From positions 310,001 to 374,000 of the forward strand of contig NZ_CP036250.1 of the NCBI RefSeq assembly GCF_004300825.1: DNA of 64,000 nt, given 5' to 3'. This document shows positions 18,229-32,570 of the stretch, in pieces. Position numbers and translations under genes: made by a program. The stretch comes from Egicoccus halophilus (GTDB taxonomy: Bacteria; Actinomycetota; Nitriliruptoria; Nitriliruptorales; Nitriliruptoraceae). The number at the start of each line of letters is the position of its first letter. Position 1 is the stretch's first letter. The notes beneath the pieces were generated by a model that was not told the DNA's origin, ran no database searches, and worked only from the letters and a program-made list of their open reading frames with translations.

Positions 18229-20469
18229 TCAGTCCGAGTCGGTCTGGAAGATGCGCCCCTGCACCTGCGGGCTCACCGGGGAGGTGTCCTGCAGGTACTC
18301 GATGATGTAGTTCTCGAGCGGGTCACCGAGCAGCACGACCGACGCCGAGATGTTCGGGTAACCGTCACCGCCGACGGCCATGAAGTCGTTCATGGCGATG
18401 CGGTGGGTGGCGGCCGCGCTGAGGTCGACCGGCGTGCCGTCCTCGACGTCGGGGTGCTGCCAGTACTCGACGCTGGTCACCACACCGCGCGGGAACCCGT
18501 TGTTCTGGTCCAGGGGGACGGTGCTGTCGATCCGGTAGCCGATCCGCAGCCCCGAGACCTGGATGAAGCGGCCTCCGCCGATCTCCCGCACGCCGTTGGC
18601 GAGGATCGCCTCCAGCGTCGGACCGTCGACCTCGGCCACGGCGACCGTGTTGCCGAACGGCCACACCTCGAGCACGTCACGCCGGGTGATCTCGAAGTTG
18701 CCGTCCTCGTCGACCTGCTCCTCGTTGGTCAGGTCGGCGCGCAGCCCGCCGGAGTTCTGGAACGCGAAGTCGACGTCCTCGAACTGCTGGCGGAGCGCGT
18801 CGGTCGCGAGGTTGCCCTGCGCCGACTCTGCGGACCGGGTGGTGCGGGGGATCTCGACGGTGCTGACACCGACGACCTCGGCGAGCGCCGGGCCGGCGAG
18901 CTCCTCGTAGCGCTCGATGAGCTCCACGATGCCCGGGTGCGGTGCGACGTCGCGGGTGACGGGCGTGTTGCGCGCCGCGGCGGCGGCGACGTCACCGGTG
19001 GAACGGTCGACGTGCATCTCGATGTTGGTGAAGATCGTGCCGTACTCGCCGGCGCTGGTCACCAGCTTGCCCTCGTACTCGCACACGTAGGAACGGTGCG
19101 TGTGGGCGGTCACGACCACGTCGACGGCGTCGTCGAACTCCGCGATCGCCGTGGCGGCGGCGCCACGGAAGTTCTCGCACTGGTTGTAGGTGCCGTCCTG
19201 GGTGCCGCCCTCGTGCATCAGCACGACGATGGCCTCGATGCCCTCGTCCTGCATCTCCGTGACCGCCGCGTTGACCGCGTCGGCCTCGGCGAGGAACTCG
19301 AGTCCCTCGATGCCGGTCGGGTTGACCACGGTCGGGGTGTCCTGCGTGGTCACGCCGACGAAGCCGACCTCGATGCCGTCGAACTCGTAGGCGACCCAGC
19401 TCTCGGTCAACGGCTCGCCGGTGACCTCGTCGACGACGTTGGCCGACAGGGTCTCGAACTCCTGGCCCTCGAATTCGGTGCCACCGCGGTAGTCGCAGTC
19501 GCCACCGAAGCAGCCACCCTCGAGCCGGCGGAGCACGTCGTCCGCGCCACGGTCGAACTCGTGGTTGCCGACGGTCTGGACGTCCATCCCCATGAGGTTG
19601 GCGGCTTCGACGGTCGGGTCGTCGAAGAACAGGTTGGAGAGCACCGGCGTCGCGCCCACGAGGTCACCGGCGTCGACGTGGAGGGAGTTGCGGGCGCGGT
19701 CGCGCACGTTGGCGAGATGCGTCGCCAGGTAGGCCGCACCACCGACGGGCACGGACGCCGAGGCACCCTCGGGCGTCAGGCTGACCGACGGGGGCGCGAG
19801 GCGACCGTGGATGTCGTTGGTCGCGACCAGGGTCACGTCGACGCGGAAGCCGCGGTTGATGAAGGCGGCCGCCTGGTCGCGACGCAACAGGCCGGTGGGG
19901 CCGAAGGTCGTGGCGGTGGTACCGCGGGCGATCCCGAGCTCGGCGAGCGCGTTGACGTACCCGGCGTGCACGTTGCCACCGAGGTCGGTGAACGGACCCG
20001 TGGTCACCTCGTCGACCTCGAAGGCCCGCCCGAGCATCGCGGCGGCCTGGTCACGGCGGATCGTGGCGTTGGGCCGGAAGGTGTCGTCGCGGTAGCCGAA
20101 GATGATGCCGGCCTCGGCGGCGGCGGCGATGGCATCGGCGTGGTGGGTCCCCGCCACGTCGGTGAACTGCGGCGCACGCTCGTTGTCGAGTCCGAAGGCG
20201 CGGGTGACGATCGCGGCCATCTGCCCGCGGGTCAGCCGCTGACCTGGACGGAACGTGCCGTCGTCGTAACCGGCGAGCACGCCCTCGGACGCGAGCAGTT
20301 CGATCGACAGACGATGGGTGGCGGTGGCGCTGACGTCCGAGAAGCCGGTGGTCGGCGTCGTCTGCGCATCGGCGGTGGTGGCGGGCAGCAGTGCAGCCAT
20401 CATGGCCAGTCCCGTCGCCCCGGCGAGCAGGCTGCGCCGCCTGCTGCGCTGCATGGCGAATGTCCTCAC
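18229..20469 (-). CDS. SLH-domain 5'-nucleotidase / metallophosphoesterase
   Basis: A 746-residue exported enzyme from GTG 20469 (GGAGAG upstream). The signal peptide (RRRSLLAGATGLAMMAALLP) ends near ADAQ. Three SLH domains follow (about residues 45-215), each with a GYDDGTFRP or GYRDDTFRP type motif, for binding to the cell wall polymer. The UshA-type part has NDIHGRL, GNHEFDRG and TAHTHRSY in the metallophosphatase domain, and NSGGLRADL and GGDGYP in the C-terminal substrate domain. It should release phosphate from nucleotides at the cell surface. SLH at the N-terminus with a complete nucleotidase is a less common domain order. Confidence 0.93.
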   Translation of the reverse strand: MRTFAMQRSRRRSLLAGATGLAMMAALLPATTADAQTTPTTGFSDVSATATHRLSIELLASEGVLAGYDDGTFRPGQRLTRGQMAAIVTRAFGLDNERAPQFTDVAGTHHADAIAAAAEAGIIFGYRDDTFRPNATIRRDQAAAMLGRAFEVDEVTTGPFTDLGGNVHAGYVNALAELGIARGTTATTFGPTGLLRRDQAAAFINRGFRVDVTLVATNDIHGRLAPPSVSLTPEGASASVPVGGAAYLATHLANVRDRARNSLHVDAGDLVGATPVLSNLFFDDPTVEAANLMGMDVQTVGNHEFDRGADDVLRRLEGGCFGGDCDYRGGTEFEGQEFETLSANVVDEVTGEPLTESWVAYEFDGIEVGFVGVTTQDTPTVVNPTGIEGLEFLAEADAVNAAVTEMQDEGIEAIVVLMHEGGTQDGTYNQCENFRGAAATAIAEFDDAVDVVVTAHTHRSYVCEYEGKLVTSAGEYGTIFTNIEMHVDRSTGDVAAAAARNTPVTRDVAPHPGIVELIERYEELAGPALAEVVGVSTVEIPRTTRSAESAQGNLATDALRQQFEDVDFAFQNSGGLRADLTNEEQVDEDGNFEITRRDVLEVWPFGNTVAVAEVDGPTLEAILANGVREIGGGRFIQVSGLRIGYRIDSTVPLDQNNGFPRGVVTSVEYWQHPDVEDGTPVDLSAAATHRIAMNDFMAVGGDGYPNISASVVLLGDPLENYIIEYLQDTSPVSPQVQGRIFQTDSD

Positions 20470-20666
20470 GTTGCTCTCTCCAAACTGCTCCCGGCGGCCG
20501 CCGGGAGGCAACGTCGGCATCCTTTCGGCCAGGCCACCGTCGGGCAAGCCCTGTCGTGTCGGCGCGCGTCGACCGCGCCGTCGCCAGCGACCACACCACG
20601 CGCCGGTCGACGGGTGATGAACGTCCGGCGAACCGGACACGACGGGCTCGTCGCTCGGAGACGAGC

Positions 20667-20698
20667 GAGCCCCCGCACCATGGACGGTGCGGGGGCTC
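20667..20698 (-). terminator. Strong GC stem-loop after the tRNA gene
   Basis: Perfect 13-base arms GAGCCCCCGCACC and GGTGCGGGGGCTC enclose a six-base loop, 8 bases past the tRNA-Ile 3' end. It probably terminates the tRNA transcript and insulates the 5'-nucleotidase gene. No U tract is present, as is usual in such GC-rich genomes. Confidence 0.7.
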
Positions 20699-20706
20699 GT
20701 GTGTCG

Positions 20707-20781
<75 letters not shown>

Positions 20782-20881
20782 GAACGAACGCGGGGCGCCG
20801 ACGCGGCCCCGCAGCGTCGCGAAGCGTACCGAGCCGCTCGCGAGGAGGCGAACCGGGGCACGCCCGCCCCGCCGATCCCGT

Positions 20882-21412
20882 TCAGCGCGGACCGAACAGG
20901 TCCTCGTCGGTCTCCGAGACCGCGCTCGACCGCCGCGCGGGCTGGGGAGCAGGATGCGGGTCGGCCTCCGGTTCGGCGCGCCGTTCGGGGGCGGCCTCGG
21001 TCATCACGGGTTCGCGCCGGGGCCGGCGCCGGGCCCCGGCCGACGGTCCGGTGGTGCGCGAGGCGACGGCCCCCTCGTCGACGACCCCGAGGGTCAGGCC
21101 GCCGGTCAGGTCCGCGATCAGGTTGTAGAGGAACGCGAGGAAGACGAACACCGCGGTCTGCACCACGACCCCGAGCAGGCCGAGCAGGATGAGCGCCCGG
21201 AACAGGTTGCCGGCGTTGACCCCGCAGGCGGTGAAACCGACGTCGAGCGCGATGGAGCAGGCCTGGTCGACCAACTGCAGCCGGTCGATGACCATCCACA
21301 CGACCGTGGCGACCAACAGCCCCACGGCCAGCAGCGCCAGGTTGACGACCACACCGAACTTCAGCATCGACCACGGGTCGATGCGTTTGACGGTCAGGCG
21401 GCGTCTCGCCAC
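20882..21412 (-). CDS. DUF3566-type membrane protein downstream of gyrA
   Basis: A 176-residue protein from GTG 21412 with GAGGAG before it. The core RRRLTVKRIDPWSMLKFG and two helices (about 20-45 and 74-98) match the DUF3566 family found after gyrA in most actinobacteria. The C-terminus is a disordered Pro/Glu/Arg tail. Function is unknown; the constant location suggests a link with topology control or cell division. Confidence 0.88.
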   Translation of the reverse strand: MARRRLTVKRIDPWSMLKFGVVVNLALLAVGLLVATVVWMVIDRLQLVDQACSIALDVGFTACGVNAGNLFRALILLGLLGVVVQTAVFVFLAFLYNLIADLTGGLTLGVVDEGAVASRTTGPSAGARRRPRREPVMTEAAPERRAEPEADPHPAPQPARRSSAVSETDEDLFGPR

Positions 21413-21440
21413 GTTCTGCTCCTCGAAAGTTCGCGGAAGC

Positions 21441-24221
<2,781 letters not shown>

Positions 24222-24268
24222 GAGGTGCTCCGTCTACGTCAGCGTGCGGTCCGGGTGCCGGGGGGCAC

Positions 24269-24550
24269 TCAGCGGGCGTCGTCGACGCCGGCCGCGGGGT
24301 CGGTGGGGTCCGAGGGCGTGCCGTCGGAACGATCGGGTGCCCCCGGGAACCGGGGTGAGGGCGGGGTGGCCTCGTGGAAGGTCTCGGCCCGGCGGGCCGC
24401 AGCCCAGATCAGCAGTCCTGCGACCAGGCCGGTCACGGCACCGGCGACGAGCGCCCCGCCGAGCTCGAAGCCGAGGAAGGCGCCGAGGCCGGCGACGGTG
24501 GCGAAACCGAGGAACGCGGCCAGCAGCGCGGCACGCGACGTGCGGTCCAT
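24269..24550 (-). CDS. Small two-helix membrane protein
   Basis: A 93-residue protein beginning at ATG 24550, overlapping the previous stop by one base (TGATG) and preceded by AAGGAGG. Two helices (about 6-28 and 32-50) are separated by a Gly-rich turn, resembling small AtpI/AtpZ-like or glycine-zipper proteins. The C-terminus is Pro/Asp-rich. No confident family. The start codon ATG is preferred to the TTG just upstream because of spacing. Confidence 0.6.
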   Translation of the reverse strand: MDRTSRAALLAAFLGFATVAGLGAFLGFELGGALVAGAVTGLVAGLLIWAAARRAETFHEATPPSPRFPGAPDRSDGTPSDPTDPAAGVDDAR

Positions 24551-24792
24551 CAATGCCTCCTTCGCCAGGAACGGTCACCGTGCGGATCGGGGTCGGTGCG
24601 GTCACCGTGGCGGGCGCGTCGGACGGCGACGGCACCCAGCACGAGCAGCCCGGGTGTCCCGGCCAGGACGACGACACCGACCATGCCGGCCAAGCCGGCG
24701 GTGTCCCCACCCACGAGCTCGGGGGCGGTACCCACGACGAGCAGGACCAGGGCGAGCACCCCGGCACCCAGCCACCACAGGGCGCGCCGCAC
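24550..24792 (-). CDS. Small membrane protein after gyrB
   Basis: An 80-residue protein starting with GTG directly against the gyrB stop. Two hydrophobic helices (about 5-25 and 33-57) are followed by a basic, His/Asp-containing tail. It is translationally linked to gyrB and to the next small membrane protein. Family unknown. Confidence 0.55.
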   Translation of the reverse strand: MRRALWWLGAGVLALVLLVVGTAPELVGGDTAGLAGMVGVVVLAGTPGLLVLGAVAVRRARHGDRTDPDPHGDRSWRRRH

Positions 24793-26934
<2,142 letters not shown>

Positions 26935-27109
26935 CTACCAGACCGGCCCTCGTCCCCAGCGGCATCCAGGACGACGGTGCAGCGACCGGACCCCGCCCAC
27001 GTACCCTCCCACGCGGAGCACCCGCGACGCCCCCGAGGCGGTCTACGAGCGTCACGGGACGGTGGCCGGACCGCCCATGGTGGCACCGGGCTCGGGTCGT
27101 CGGAACCCC

Positions 27110-28024
27110 TCAGGCGCCCTCGAGCTGGTCGACGGTCCGCGGCCAGTCGTCCTTGAGCAGCCGGGACAGGCTGCGGTCGGCGAGCAGCTTGCCCTCGGTC
27201 TGGCACCGGGGGCAGTAGTTGGTCTCGTTGTCGGCGTAGCGGATGCGCTGGATCCCGGTGCCGCAGACCGGGCACGGCTGTCCGAACCGGCCGTGCGTCG
27301 CGAAGTCGGCTCGGAACGCGGTGACCGCCTCCGGGAAGCCGTCGCCGGTCTGCTCGCGCAGGCGCGTCACCCACGCCTGCAGCACCTCGTGCGTGGCCGC
27401 GTGCAGGCGGTCGAGCTCCTCGTCGGTGAGCTGGCGGGTGCGCTTGACCGGGGAGAGCCGGGCCGCGTGCAGGATCTCGTCGCTGAAGGCGTTGCCGATC
27501 CCGGAGAAGCGCCGCGGATCGGTCAGCGCCCGCTTGAGCGTGCGGTTCTCGAGCTGCAGTTGCGCGGCGAAGTCGGCACGGTCCGCGCGCAGCGGATCGA
27601 TCCCACCGCGGTCGTGCTCGGCCAGCGCGTCCTCACCGCGGACGACGTGCAGCGAGGCACGTTTCTTCGTGCCGGCCTCGGTCAGCAGCAGGGTGCCGTC
27701 GCCACGTTCGCCACCGGTGAAGTCGAAGGCGGCCATCCCGACCTTGCCCGGCACCTTGGCGCCCGGGTCGCGCCACCGCAGGCGGCCGGCGATCATCAGG
27801 TGCAGCACGGCGAACAGCGGGCCGTCCGCGTCGTCGAAGACGAACACCAGGCGCTTGCCGAGGCGCCGCAGCCCGGTGACGCGCTGGCCCTCGATCGCCG
27901 AGACGGGGGGGTCGAAGGTCTTGAGCAGCGAGAACCCGGTGATGCGCACCTGCTCGAGGCGCGCGCCGAGCACCCGTGGCCGCAGGGCCGCGAGGTAGTC
28001 CTCGATGTCGGGGAGTTCGGGCAC
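27110..28024 (-). CDS. mutM: Formamidopyrimidine-DNA glycosylase / Nei-family enzyme
   Basis: Base-excision repair glycosylase with AP lyase activity. The catalytic residue of this family is Pro right after the initiator Met. GTG 28024 gives MPELPDIEDY and has GAGGA eight bases upstream, so this start is favoured over the upstream ATG. The protein is 304 residues with the helix-two-turn-helix region (FSGIGNAFSDEIL) and a C-terminal zinc finger (CPVC ... CPRC). MutM and Nei cannot be separated by eye. It lies alone between gyrB and the thiol-redox pair. Confidence 0.9.
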   Translation of the reverse strand: MPELPDIEDYLAALRPRVLGARLEQVRITGFSLLKTFDPPVSAIEGQRVTGLRRLGKRLVFVFDDADGPLFAVLHLMIAGRLRWRDPGAKVPGKVGMAAFDFTGGERGDGTLLLTEAGTKKRASLHVVRGEDALAEHDRGGIDPLRADRADFAAQLQLENRTLKRALTDPRRFSGIGNAFSDEILHAARLSPVKRTRQLTDEELDRLHAATHEVLQAWVTRLREQTGDGFPEAVTAFRADFATHGRFGQPCPVCGTGIQRIRYADNETNYCPRCQTEGKLLADRSLSRLLKDDWPRTVDQLEGA

Positions 28025-28132
28025 GCCGGTCATCCTCGCGCGCCGACGTCGGCGGCGCAACGCCGTCGACCCGGCGCGTTCGGCGGGCAACCGGTCGGTC
28101 GCGCACCGGCTGCCGGTGTCGTGCGGTGGGAC

Positions 28133-28798
28133 TCAGCCCTGCGCGAGCACGTCGGCCATCTGCTGGACCTGATGCATCTCGAGACGTCCCGAGGCGCGGG
28201 CAACGACCTGACCTTCGGCGTCCAGCGCGACCCAGAACGGGGTACCCGACATGCCGTAGGCCCCGGCGATGGTGCCCTCGGCGTCGTCGACGATGGTCTC
28301 GCCGGTGTAGCCCTCGCGCTCGAGCCAGTCGGTCGGCGGCCAGTTCGGTCGCGTGTTGTCCAGCCCGGTGACGACCGCGGTCAGCGCCACCTCGTCGGGC
28401 AGGTTCCCGCCGTCGAGCCACCCGACGAGTTCGGGCAGTTCGGCCTGGCAGGCCGGGCACCACGAGGCGAGGAACACCAGCAACTCGGGCCCGTTGCCGG
28501 CGCCGATGGTGACCGCGCCGCCGCCCTCGATCGCCTGGCCGTCCACCTGCGGGGCGCGCTGACCCAGCGCGGGGTCGGCGGCGGTGTCCCCGCCGAAGTC
28601 GGGCAACGGGTCGGTGACGACGCTCGGTGAACCGGCGACGTCCTCCACCGTGACCGCGGAGCTGGCGTCGTTGGCGGTGAAGACGGCGATCAGAATGGCG
28701 ACGCCGAGCACGGCGAGCGCGCCGAGGACCAGCGGCAGCCGCGAGGGCTTGGTCGACGTCCTCGCCGGCGGACGCTTGCGGGTGACGGTACTGGGCAT
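28133..28798 (-). CDS. TlpA-like membrane-anchored thioredoxin
   Basis: A 221-residue protein with a basic N-terminus and one signal-anchor helix (about 21-41), so the thioredoxin fold faces outward. The active site is CPAC (Cys114, Cys117) in FLASWCPACQAE, and the cis-Pro loop is SGTPFWV. It follows dsbB by 47 bases and is likely oxidised by it or acts in cytochrome or disulfide maturation. Lone location with DsbB suggests a disulfide-forming pair rather than cytochrome c reduction. Confidence 0.88.
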   Translation of the reverse strand: MPSTVTRKRPPARTSTKPSRLPLVLGALAVLGVAILIAVFTANDASSAVTVEDVAGSPSVVTDPLPDFGGDTAADPALGQRAPQVDGQAIEGGGAVTIGAGNGPELLVFLASWCPACQAELPELVGWLDGGNLPDEVALTAVVTGLDNTRPNWPPTDWLEREGYTGETIVDDAEGTIAGAYGMSGTPFWVALDAEGQVVARASGRLEMHQVQQMADVLAQG

Positions 28799-28845
28799 GA
28801 TCTGCTCCGAGGTGGAGGGGGACGCCGCGAGCAGCGGGCGGTGGT

Positions 28846-29364
28846 TCAGGCCCGCCGGTGTCCCGCACGGGCGACGAGGACGAGCACGGAGATGGTGATG
28901 AAGCCGATGAGGGCCATCGTGGGGATGGTCAGGAAGCCGAATTCCTCCACCCACCGGATCGTGCAGGGCGCGGTCGGGTCGCAGACGCCGGACCCGAGCG
29001 CAGGCAGGCGTTCGACCGCGACGTGCCAGGCGGCGATCACGGTGCCGATGCCGGTGATCGGGAGCACGGTGCGCCACGCGGCCGCGTCCCGGCGCAGGGC
29101 GGCGACGCCGAGCACGACCACCAACGGATACATCGCGATGCGCTGGTACCAGCACAGGACACAGGGGAGGTAGCCGGCGACCTCCGAGAGGTACAGCGAA
29201 CCGCCGGTCGAGACCACCGCCACGGCGGCAGCCAGGGGCAGGGCGGCCTCCCGCGCCCGGTCGGACACCCGACCGCGCACGAGCGCCACGACCCCGGCGA
29301 GCGACACGCCGAGGGCGAGCAGGGCGAGGAGCGCGAGGAAGCGCTCGACCACCGCGGTCAACAC
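28846..29364 (-). CDS. DsbB-like disulfide bond formation protein
   Basis: A 172-residue protein with four helices, starting at GTG 29364 with AAGGAG upstream. The first redox pair is Cys68/Cys71 in LPCVLCWYQR, the DsbB signature, and the second pair is in GSGVCDPTAPC. DsbB re-oxidises a periplasmic thioredoxin-like partner and passes electrons to quinone. The TlpA-like gene downstream is the probable partner. Actinobacteria more often use VKOR, so a DsbB here is noteworthy. Confidence 0.88.
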   Translation of the reverse strand: MLTAVVERFLALLALLALGVSLAGVVALVRGRVSDRAREAALPLAAAVAVVSTGGSLYLSEVAGYLPCVLCWYQRIAMYPLVVVLGVAALRRDAAAWRTVLPITGIGTVIAAWHVAVERLPALGSGVCDPTAPCTIRWVEEFGFLTIPTMALIGFITISVLVLVARAGHRRA

Positions 29365-29735
29365 GGCTGGCGGCTCCTTGGCGAAGGGATCGGACGGATC
29401 GGACGTCGGGGACGGGCGCAGTGGCCGGCCCGAGCTGCAGCCGGCGCAACGAGCACGGCGGGCGCGCTGTGGAGAGGGTCGGCCGTCACCCCGGGTCGCG
29501 TGAGGGCACAACGGACCGCACCGGGAGGACCTTCGACCGCACGACCGGCCGCTACCGATGCAGTCGTCGTCGTGGCCTGCCCGGTTCCCGGACCGGGCGG
29601 GCGCCGTCCGCGCCGCTCGGCGACGGTCGGGACCGTCCGCCGTGCGCACGCGGCGCGGGGGGGCCCGGCCGCTCGACGCGGCAGGGAAGCCGGCTGCGTG
29701 CGACGCGCCTCGGGGTAGGCAGACGCCGCTCCTAC
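29365..29735. other. Intergenic region between dciA and dsbB
   Basis: This 371-base gap holds no convincing gene. A stem GCCCGGT/ACCGGGC (29579-29598) could end the dnaN-recF-dciA transcript, and the dsbB promoter must lie in its lower part. Nothing else is seen. Confidence 0.5.
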
Positions 29736-30293
29736 TCAGACGTCGGGCTCGACGCGCCCCTCGAGTGGGCCAACCGTCAGCCGCAGGTCCCGAACGGCGT
29801 CGGTGCCCAGGACCGCGCGCGCGTTGGTCACCAGCTGGGTGGTCAGATAGCGCAGCTGGGTCGCCCAGACCTGCGACTCGGCACGAACGACGAGGGTTCC
29901 CCCGGCGAGCCGCACCGGCTCGCATCGGCTCGCCAGCTCGGGACCGACGATCTCGTCCCACCGTGACCAGGCCGTGGCGCCGCGCAACCGTTCGTCCCAG
30001 CCCCGTCGGCGGACGAACGACTGCAGGCTGTCGCCGATCGGCGTGGGCGGGCTGATGCGGCGGATGCCGTCCGTCTCCGGTTCCGCGACGGTCCAGTCCT
30101 CGTCGGTCGGCGGCCCCGGGTCGTAGCTGCGCCGCTCACGGTCGGCCCGCTGGCGTTGCTGGCGGGCACGCTTCTTGGCGTAGACCTGCTCGTCGCGATC
30201 CTGCCACCCGGCTCGTCGCGAGGCGACGGTCGGATCCTCGCGACGGGGCTGTGAGGACCGGCTCCGCGAGTCCCGTGAACGGCGGCTGGTCAT
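29736..30293 (-). CDS. dciA: DUF721 / DciA-like replication protein
   Basis: A 185-residue protein in a 4-base overlap with recF. The first 75 residues are highly basic (Arg/Ser/Gln-rich) and probably bind nucleic acid. The conserved DUF721 domain (SLQSFVRRRGWDERL, WDEIVGPELASRCEPVRLAGG) covers about 92-170. DciA helps load the replicative helicase DnaB where DnaC is absent. The dnaA-dnaN-recF-dciA order is the actinobacterial standard. Confidence 0.9.
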   Translation of the reverse strand: MTSRRSRDSRSRSSQPRREDPTVASRRAGWQDRDEQVYAKKRARQQRQRADRERRSYDPGPPTDEDWTVAEPETDGIRRISPPTPIGDSLQSFVRRRGWDERLRGATAWSRWDEIVGPELASRCEPVRLAGGTLVVRAESQVWATQLRYLTTQLVTNARAVLGTDAVRDLRLTVGPLEGRVEPDV

Positions 30294-31453
30294 CTCCCCT
30301 CCGGGGGCCGGGGGAGGGCCGATGAGCGACCGTCCTCGAGGCGCACGTCGACCTTCGCACCCTGCAGGGGGACGTCCTCCTCGACCGCCGCCGTCACCAG
30401 CACCTGGTCGAAGCGCTCGCAGGCGGCGGCCAGGCGCTTGCGACGGGTGGTGTCGAGCTCGGCGAACACGTCGTCGAGCAACACGACCGGACGGTCGCCC
30501 ACGTCCGCGAGCACCTCGAAGGTCGCGAGCTTGAGCGCCAGCGCCAACGACCACGCCTCGCCGTGGCTGGAGTAGCCACGGGCCGGCAGTGAGCCGATGG
30601 TGAGCTCGAGGTCGTCGCGGTGGGGACCGACGAGGCTCACCCCCCGCGCCAGTTCGTCGCCGGCGAGCTCCGCGAGCGAGTCGCGCATCGCCGCGGCGAT
30701 GGGCGCAGGGTCGGGCACGACCTCGTCGGGCGCGCTCTCGATCGGGCCGGCCGAGCAGCGGTAGGCCAGACCGATCGGCTCCGGTCGGTCCGCGAGGTCG
30801 CGGTAGAAGGCGTCGACCGGCCTGGCCAGGGTGCGCACGGCCGCCAAGCGTGCGGCCACGACGGCGGTGCCGTGCGTCACCAGCTGATCGGTCCACACGG
30901 CCAGCGTCGACGCCGCCGACTCCCGTGCGGTGGACGGCAACGAGCGCAACTGCTTGAGCAGCTGGTTCCGCTGGCGCAGCGCCCGCTCGTACTCGCTGCG
31001 GGCGGCGGCGAACGCCGGGCGGCGCTGCGCCAACAGCTCGTCGAGGAAACGGCGCCGCTCGGCCGGGTCCCCTCGGACGACCGCGACGTCCTCCGGGGCG
31101 AACAGCACCACCCGCAGCACACCGAGGGCGTCCGCCGCGCGTCGCACGTCGTGCCCGTCGACCCGGGTCCTCGTGCGCCGCGAGGAGCCCAGCTCGAGCT
31201 CCAGCGTGCGGCGACGTCCCTCGTCGGTGAGCGCCTCGAGCCGGATCACGCCGATGTCGGCGCCGGCCCGCACCAGCGGGCCGTCACCGGCGACGCGGTG
31301 CGAGTTGCCGGTCGCCGCCCGGTGCACCGCCTCGAGCAGGTTGGTCTTGCCCTGCGCGTTGGGCCCGACCAGCACCGTCACGCCGGGCGACAGCGACAGG
31401 GTCACGCGCTCGTAGGAACGCACGTCCTGGAGCTCGAGACGCGACAGCCGCAC
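30290..31453 (-). CDS. recF: DNA replication and repair protein RecF
   Basis: SMC-like ATPase that binds gapped DNA and helps load RecA. It is 387 residues from GTG, 4 bases after dnaN stops. Walker A GPNAQGKTN (about 30-38), the signature SSHGEAWSLALALKLA and Walker B VVLLDDVFAELD are all present. Translation is probably coupled to dnaN since no clear ribosome-binding site is visible. Confidence 0.96.
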   Translation of the reverse strand: MRLSRLELQDVRSYERVTLSLSPGVTVLVGPNAQGKTNLLEAVHRAATGNSHRVAGDGPLVRAGADIGVIRLEALTDEGRRRTLELELGSSRRTRTRVDGHDVRRAADALGVLRVVLFAPEDVAVVRGDPAERRRFLDELLAQRRPAFAAARSEYERALRQRNQLLKQLRSLPSTARESAASTLAVWTDQLVTHGTAVVAARLAAVRTLARPVDAFYRDLADRPEPIGLAYRCSAGPIESAPDEVVPDPAPIAAAMRDSLAELAGDELARGVSLVGPHRDDLELTIGSLPARGYSSHGEAWSLALALKLATFEVLADVGDRPVVLLDDVFAELDTTRRKRLAAACERFDQVLVTAAVEEDVPLQGAKVDVRLEDGRSSALPRPPEGR

Positions 31454-31457
31454 CGAC

Positions 31458-32570
31458 TCAGCTGACGCGCATGGGCATGAGCAGGTACGTCAGGTCGTCG
31501 ACCTGGCCGTCGTCCGCGTGCGGACGCAGGACGGCCGGCTTGAGCCCGTCCCGCAACTCCACGCGGATCCGCTCGGTCCCGGTGGCTTCGAGGCCCGCCA
31601 GCAGGAATCCGGGGTTGAACGCGATGGTCAGGCCGTCACCGTCGATCTCGGCCGGTAGCGCCTCGGCGGCGTCGCCCATCTCCTGGTTGCTCGCCTGCAG
31701 GTCCACGCTGCCGTCACCGAACGTGAGGCTCACGGGCGTGTTCGCCTGGCCCATGGCGACGATCGACACGCGCTGGAGGGCTTCGACCAGGGTCGCGCGT
31801 TGCACGACGACCGAGGTCTCGTGGGCGTCGGGCAACAGGGCGCGGTAGTTGGGGAACGTGCCCTCGATGAGCTTGGTGGTCAGCCGCCGGTCGCCGAACA
31901 GGAACGACACCTGGCCGGTCTCCATCACGATCGTGACCGCACCGCCCACCTCGCTGGCGGCCTTCGCGGCCTCCTGCAGGGACCGGGCCGGCACCAGTGC
32001 CGTGCCCTCGACCGCTTCCTCCCACGCCAGCGAGCGCACGGCAAGGCGATAGCTGTCGGTCGCCGCCGCGGTGAGGGTGTCACCGGCCGCCTGCAGGTGG
32101 ACGCCGGTGAGCACCGGACGACCCTCGTCGGAGGATGCGGCGCGGGCGACCTGCGAGACCAGACGAGCGAAGGCATCGGCCTTGACCACGCCCTGAGGTG
32201 CGTCCTCGGCCGGCTGCGCCAGGGTCGGGAAGTCCTCGGCCTGCATCCCGCGCACGCGGAAGGTCGCACGACCGCAGGTGATCTCGACCCGGTCGGGCTC
32301 ACCGGTGACCTGCACCGGCGCGTCCGGGAAGCGCGCCACCAGTTGCGACAGCAACCTCCCCGGGAGCAGCACCCGTCCCGGCTGGTCGATCTGCACGGGG
32401 ATCGAGATCTCGGCCGCCACCTCGAGGTCGGTGGCACGACAGGTCAGGCGTCCGTCGGCGGCCTCGAGCAGGACTCCCGACAACGCCGGCAGCGTGACCC
32501 TGGCCCCGACGGTGCGGGTGGCCCAGGACACGGCCTCGGCGAACTCGGCTCGCTCGGCACGCAGCTTCAC
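31458..32570 (-). CDS. dnaN: DNA polymerase III sliding clamp beta subunit
   Basis: A 370-residue clamp with three repeated domains; the conserved core pieces TCRATDLEVAAE, GVHLQAAGDTLTAAATDSYRLA and the C-terminal YLLMPMRVS are visible. It tethers polymerase III to DNA. GTG start with GAGGAA upstream. It is separated from dnaA by the origin-like intergenic region. Confidence 0.97.
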   Translation of the reverse strand: MKLRAERAEFAEAVSWATRTVGARVTLPALSGVLLEAADGRLTCRATDLEVAAEISIPVQIDQPGRVLLPGRLLSQLVARFPDAPVQVTGEPDRVEITCGRATFRVRGMQAEDFPTLAQPAEDAPQGVVKADAFARLVSQVARAASSDEGRPVLTGVHLQAAGDTLTAAATDSYRLAVRSLAWEEAVEGTALVPARSLQEAAKAASEVGGAVTIVMETGQVSFLFGDRRLTTKLIEGTFPNYRALLPDAHETSVVVQRATLVEALQRVSIVAMGQANTPVSLTFGDGSVDLQASNQEMGDAAEALPAEIDGDGLTIAFNPGFLLAGLEATGTERIRVELRDGLKPAVLRPHADDGQVDDLTYLLMPMRVS

